NCBI RefSeq assembly: GCF_904846285.1
Contig: NZ_CAJHAD010000014.1
Span: 1 to 64,000 of the forward strand
Length of the DNA: 64,000 nt
Direction of reading: 5' to 3'
Source of the DNA: Psychrobacter immobilis
GTDB lineage: Bacteria; Pseudomonadota; Gammaproteobacteria; Pseudomonadales; Moraxellaceae
The translations under genes were made by a program, and so were the position numbers. Numbering within the stretch: position 1 is the first letter of the stretch; the number at the start of each line of letters is the position of its first letter. Of this stretch, positions 62,917 through 64,000 are shown piece after piece. A model generated the notes under the pieces. It was given only the letters and a program-made list of their open reading frames with translations, was not told the DNA's origin and made no database searches.

Positions 62917-64000
62917 ATGAAGCATAAAAAATTTCGCTCCACTATTTTGATGCCGGTATTCATACCGACAGCTATCGTTATGATTTTATTGGTCATAGGC
63001 GCTTCTGTGAATCCAACAGCGGCCAGTAATCTATTCGGTGAAGTGCTGAGCTTTACCACGGCCACATTCGGCTGGTTTTATATGTTAGCAACCGCGTTAT
63101 TTTTGATGTTTATTGTGGTGTTGGCGTTCTCACCCTATGGTTCTATCAAACTAGGACCTGACCATGGTGAGGCGCAGTATAATTTTATTGAATGGTTTGC
63201 GATGTTGTTTTCAGCAGGGTACGGGATTGCTTTGCTGTTTTATGGGGTAGCTGAGCCGGTCACGCATTTTGCCACGCCGCCGCTATCAGAGCCACAAACC
63301 GTGGCTGCAGCAAAAGAAGCCATGCAGATTGCTTACTTCCATTGGGGTTTTCATATTTGGGCAATCAATGGCGTAGTAGCCTTGACGCTGGCCTATTTTG
63401 CTTTCCGTCATGGTCTGCCATTGTCGATGCGCTCAACCTTATATCCTATAATAGGCGATAAGATTTATGGTCCTATTGGCCATGCGGTTGATGTATTTGC
63501 CATTTTGGGTACTTTATTTGGTTTGGCCACCAGTCTTGGTATTTCAGTGTCGCAGATAAATACCGGTTTGAATTACCTAGTACCAAGCATCCCAGTCAAT
63601 ACAACCGTCCAAGTGATTGCAATTGTCTTGATTACGGGGCTGGCTTTGATATCGGTGCTGGCTGGGATGGATAAAGGGGTTAAACGCTTATCTATCTTAA
63701 ATATGATACTGGCAACGGCGCTGATGCTGTTTGTATTTGCGGTAGGACCGACGATATTTATTCTAAACGCCTTTATGGAAAATACTGGTAGTTATTTGGG
63801 TAATATTGTCGAGCGTACCTTTAGTTTACAGGCGTATCAGCAAAGCGACTGGATTACCAGTTGGACACTATTTATTTTTGCTTGGACCATTTCTTGGTCG
63901 CCTTTTGTCGGTATATTTATTGCCAAAATCAGCCGTGGTCGTACCATTCGCGAGTTTATCGTTGGCGTTATGCTAGTGCCTACCATCTTTACGTTCTTTT
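62917..64000 (+). CDS. BCCT-family betaine/choline/carnitine transporter, truncated by window edge
   Basis: An open frame from 62917 to the end of the window, 361 codons without a stop. It is rich in membrane spans and has family signatures: FSPYGSIKLGPDHGEAQYNF near residue 70, WFAMLFSAGYGIALLFYGVAEP, YFHWGFHIWAINGVVALTLAYF and SWSPFVGIFIAKISRGRTIREF. The pocket segment reads FAWTISW where many members have WWISW. These transporters bring in glycine betaine or choline for osmoprotection. The C-terminal part and its osmosensing tail are outside the window. Confidence 0.9.
   Translation, partial: MKHKKFRSTILMPVFIPTAIVMILLVIGASVNPTAASNLFGEVLSFTTATFGWFYMLATALFLMFIVVLAFSPYGSIKLGPDHGEAQYNFIEWFAMLFSAGYGIALLFYGVAEPVTHFATPPLSEPQTVAAAKEAMQIAYFHWGFHIWAINGVVALTLAYFAFRHGLPLSMRSTLYPIIGDKIYGPIGHAVDVFAILGTLFGLATSLGISVSQINTGLNYLVPSIPVNTTVQVIAIVLITGLALISVLAGMDKGVKRLSILNMILATALMLFVFAVGPTIFILNAFMENTGSYLGNIVERTFSLQAYQQSDWITSWTLFIFAWTISWSPFVGIFIAKISRGRTIREFIVGVMLVPTIFTFF

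Noticed and set aside
1..64000. tRNA, rRNA, CRISPR arrays, prophage or defence islands
   Set aside because: Nothing resembling a tRNA cloverleaf, spaced repeats, integrase or known defence gene was seen; the TerD and WYL genes are isolated and not part of a recognised defence cluster.

Overview
The window looks like ordinary chromosome of a gammaproteobacterium of the Moraxellaceae, most likely Psychrobacter. The reasons are a moderately AT-rich base composition, the closest recalled protein styles (rpsF-rpsR-rplI without priB, OmpW, PpsR, high-molecular-weight FabG, exbB-exbD-msbA-lpxK-kdsB), and housekeeping enzymes carrying small hydrophilic insertions. The genus is inferred from reading and was not tested by a search. 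I see no rRNA, tRNA, CRISPR array or prophage.

Layout. 1-77 is the end of an IS3-family element running off the left edge. 243-941 holds a promoter, an unassigned terminator and a small TPR gene. 1080-3626 is cobT-cobS-cobC, the last steps of cobalamin assembly. 4215-5402 (minus) is rpsF-rpsR-rplI with a readable promoter and leader. 5704-6690 encodes a GYF/RDD membrane protein. ppsA (minus) and its regulator ppsR (plus) diverge around 9.6 kb, followed by sthA. 12774-18451 (minus) is an export operon of TolC-like, HlyD-like and two ABC-2 permease genes with no ATPase gene. glpK, a glycine-zipper protein, an EEP-family hydrolase, a TetR regulator and two exported proteins follow up to 25.3 kb. 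aceE-aceF (26.0-30.7 kb) encodes pyruvate dehydrogenase E1 and E2. Then come OmpW, a small zinc-ribbon membrane protein, a voltage-gated channel, a TerD protein, a WYL regulator and a LonH-type protease. 38.7-48.7 kb is a dense plus-strand block: rsmG, parA, parB, exbB, exbD, msbA, lpxK, kdsB, holB and a PilZ gene. 48.9-55.2 kb has ppk2 and a fatty-acid cluster (thiolase divergent from fabG4-like and maoC genes). The right end has a DSP-like phosphatase, a serine hydrolase, a Na+/H+ antiporter, ilvD, an unknown protein, hinT, a possible 27-residue membrane protein and a truncated BCCT transporter.

How the genes fit together. PpsR is known to inactivate and reactivate PpsA by phosphorylating a threonine beside the catalytic histidine; that threonine is visible here. 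The thiolase, FabG4-like and MaoC genes match a three-gene set also known in mycobacteria. exbB to kdsB links energised transport with lipid A and KDO synthesis.

The most unusual signal is not a gene. Many 5' leaders carry short degenerate tandem repeats with 13-18 bp periods: ppsR, the tolC-like gene, glpK (twice), the ion channel, exbD, lpxK, holB, ppk2, maoC and hinT. Other points worth a look are the 145-residue Lys/Asp/Ala/Thr-rich N-terminus on the thiolase, the exporter without an ATPase, and the promoter/terminator pair at 243-441 that could be a small RNA.
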